A program made the position numbers and the translations under genes. From contig JAFFJZ010000010.1 in NCBI GenBank assembly GCA_018340375.1, forward strand, positions 7,006,001-7,070,000: DNA of 64,000 bases, in the 5' to 3' direction. The notes under the pieces were generated by a model. The model had not been told where the DNA came from. It ran no database searches and worked only from the letters and a program-made list of their open reading frames with translations. This stretch comes from Gonatopus flavifemur. Its lineage: Eukaryota; Arthropoda; Insecta; Hymenoptera; Dryinidae. Shown here piece by piece: positions 62,025 to 64,000 of this stretch. How positions within the stretch are numbered: position 1 is the stretch's first letter; every line of letters starts with the position of its first letter.

Positions 62025-62246
62025 TTGCAAGCCCCTCACAAGTGCCTAGTGAGGCCGTGTTATGGCCTGGAGAATGACTAGAGTGATTTCTCCTAGGGCC
62101 GTGGTACTGCTAGTAGCATGAACGAAAATTTAGGAGCGCTTTGCTGGCCGGAAAGCCTGGTTGAATCTGATAGATTCATTAGGATATGAGATTCGGCTAG
62201 AATTAATGGGTTTTTAAACTAGCGCATACTATTTCGTCACTCAGAA

Positions 62247-62449
62247 CACTCAGAGAAAAATCTGGCCGACACAACCACAGCATGTCGTTGATTTTTGCTT
62301 CAACCATCTTATGTAGTTGCTACAACTACATTCATGTGATTTTGTCTTGTTTTTCTCGTCATCATAACCAAATTTCACGTCACTGCAATCGTGAATCTTT
62401 GACCATGCGAACATAGTTCCTGTAACCACGTTGCTTTTTTCTCAGTGAA
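62247..62449. mobile_element. CACTSAGARAAAA MITE
   Basis: CACTCAGAGAAAAA left and CACTGAGAAAAAAGC on the complement of the right end; GGTTG/CAACC words inside. Confidence 0.55.
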
Positions 62450-63308
62450 TGTTTCCTATATAGATGTGAATCCTGTGCCACGCAGAGGATTTCCATTCAT
62501 TTGTAGTATTATTCAGAATATAACAAAATATTTACCCGAGGTTTAATTGTTGGAAGCCCATTTTTAGAGAAAGCTGTAGCTGAATAATGCATAACACTTT
62601 TGTAGTTGTACTTCACTCCGAATGGGTCGGTTGTAGCTCTAGAAGATTTCATGAAATTTCCTGCGCGAGCTGAAAGAATGTGTTTTTGATTCCTCTAAAA
62701 TTTTTAATTTCCAACTGCAGCATAAAATACTAGACCCTGAAAACTACCCTGCATCGAATATTGCATTGCCGCAATGCCAGACAATTTTGCACATAATATT
62801 ACCACGATATATCACAATGAAATTTTCTGGAATGAATCTTTCAAACATCTTGAATTTCCAATTGAATCTAAAATTTTGATAATGGAATTCCTCAACTTCA
62901 AAATTCGAATTGAACACTCAGTTGACTTTTACATCAATTTTGTGTAACATTTGAAACGAAGCTGATGTGAACAGGCATTTTTAATATTCTAAACTTGCTA
63001 CTGATGAGGATCTTTTTTTATATAAAATATATATAATTTTTATTAATTTCAATAAAAATTAAATACTTTTTATATAAAGAAGGATTGTCATCGCTACCTT
63101 GTTGAAAAAACCCAGCATGGTCCAACAAGGAACCAATTTGGTCCCAGCTGGGTCAACTTGGTTCCAGTTGGACCGACTTGGTACCAGCTGGTGCCGGTTA
63201 CAGACCATGATGGTTGGCCCAACAACCAATGTGGGACCAACTTGACTGCCACTGGTGCTAGTTAAAGGCCATGTTGGCTAACTCAACAACCAATATAGGA
63301 TCAACTTA

Positions 63309-63559
63309 CCCATACAGCAAAAGAGTCCCCACGAAGAGCTCCCATTATGACAGCAAACATGAATTCATTATGAATACTTTAAATTCTTGATGAACAACTT
63401 ACTGTACAGAAAAAATTCATGTTGTGAGTTCATGAAGAATTCTCCAGTCATTCAACATGTAGTCGTTTTGAATTCATTTTCACTGACATAACGGGGACTG
63501 TTCCAAGAACTCATTAAGGAGTCTTCAAGAATTCAAACGGGTTATTTTTGCTGCCTGGG
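63309..63559. mobile_element. CCCAKRCAGCAAAA element
   Basis: 251 bp, ends CCCATACAGCAAAA / CCCAGGCAGCAAAA inverted; TA on both flanks. Inserted in TGGTCCCA-type repeat DNA (63099-63650). Confidence 0.75.
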
Positions 63560-63804
63560 TAGTTCCAGCTAGACTTGCCTGATTCCAATGGTACCAACTC
63601 AAACTTGACTCATTTCAAGTGCACCAATATTAGAGTGATTCTGAAAAATCAACATGATGCACATTGTTTTTATACCAGGATTAATTGAAGAATGTTATCC
63701 AAAAAAAATCAACAAATATAAGTGTATTGTGAATGCAAACAGCCTAACAAACTAGTTGTTTCAGCGAAGATTCGCTGTGCGGTCTTTCATGGCTTGCAAA
63801 ATTG

Positions 63805-63888
63805 AATAAATTCTAAGCTCCCGGAGCGGAGCCGCGTCTTATATCCGATATAAGACACGGCTCCACCCCGGAAGCTTGAAATTTATTT
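63805..63888. repeat. Strong GC-rich hairpin
   Basis: About 40-base arms around the centre at 63845-63847 (GGAGCGGAGCCGCGTCTTAT against ATAAGACACGGCTCC), with one or two mismatches. Confidence 0.7.
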
Positions 63889-64000
63889 AGCCTGACAAAC
63901 TGATGACTGAATCGTGAAATCTGCCTACTCGGAAAATCTAAAAAAATCTCGGAATGCAAATGGAACAAAATTGTGACACAATTTGATCAAGATGTCAAAA

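Noticed and set aside
61599..62049. Two open frames giving almost the same peptide on opposite strands
   Set aside because: Explained by the long palindrome, not by a protein.

Overview
This is eukaryotic, intron-rich, AT-rich DNA from an insect, probably a hymenopteran or another large, transposon-laden insect genome. The species call is inference. It rests on an animal-type GH9 endoglucanase, an insect-clade GMC oxidoreductase, split genes with GT-AG introns, AATAAA signals and many mariner and MITE-type elements. About 9 kb of the 64 kb is exon or gene-dense; the rest is transposon debris or featureless AT-rich DNA.

Genes, all on the + strand. (1) The last three exons of a GH9 beta-1,4-endoglucanase (4557-4897, 8846-9095, 13927-14213); the 5' exons with the catalytic aspartates were not found. 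(2) An unrecognised secreted protein gene, 14858-20976, assembled here from 15 exons that keep a single phase and give about 1087 aa: signal peptide, repeated six-cysteine modules, then a long polar tail with a 29-residue tandem duplication. (3) A complete seven-exon, 601-residue GMC oxidoreductase (glucose-dehydrogenase-like), 49705-57627. (4) A weak two-exon candidate for a secreted protein at 34787-35337.

Mobile DNA. Three mariner copies are present: 9348-10570 inside a cellulase intron, 37458-39539 and 45813-48196. The second carries two guest elements and the third carries one. A Kolobok-type deletion derivative with TTAA duplications lies at 36168-37384, a pogo/Tigger derivative at 41815-42713, two hAT-type MITEs with exact 8-bp duplications at 23120-23443 and 39020-39234, and piggyBac-like mini-elements at 6620-6810 and 57678-57754. 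The most striking pattern is a large set of non-autonomous elements with CCC...GGG termini (or CACGG...CCGTG) flanked by 2-bp direct repeats of varying sequence (TT, GT, GG, AC, GA, AT, TG, TA). Several are nested inside each other. Two members are long arrays of a CAGAGAGATT-like minisatellite bounded by inverted repeats.

How it works together: the three genes encode probable extracellular proteins (cellulose hydrolysis, sugar/alcohol oxidation, unknown Cys-rich), but nothing shows that they act in one pathway. The accessory story is one of nested transposition that inflates introns and intergenic space.
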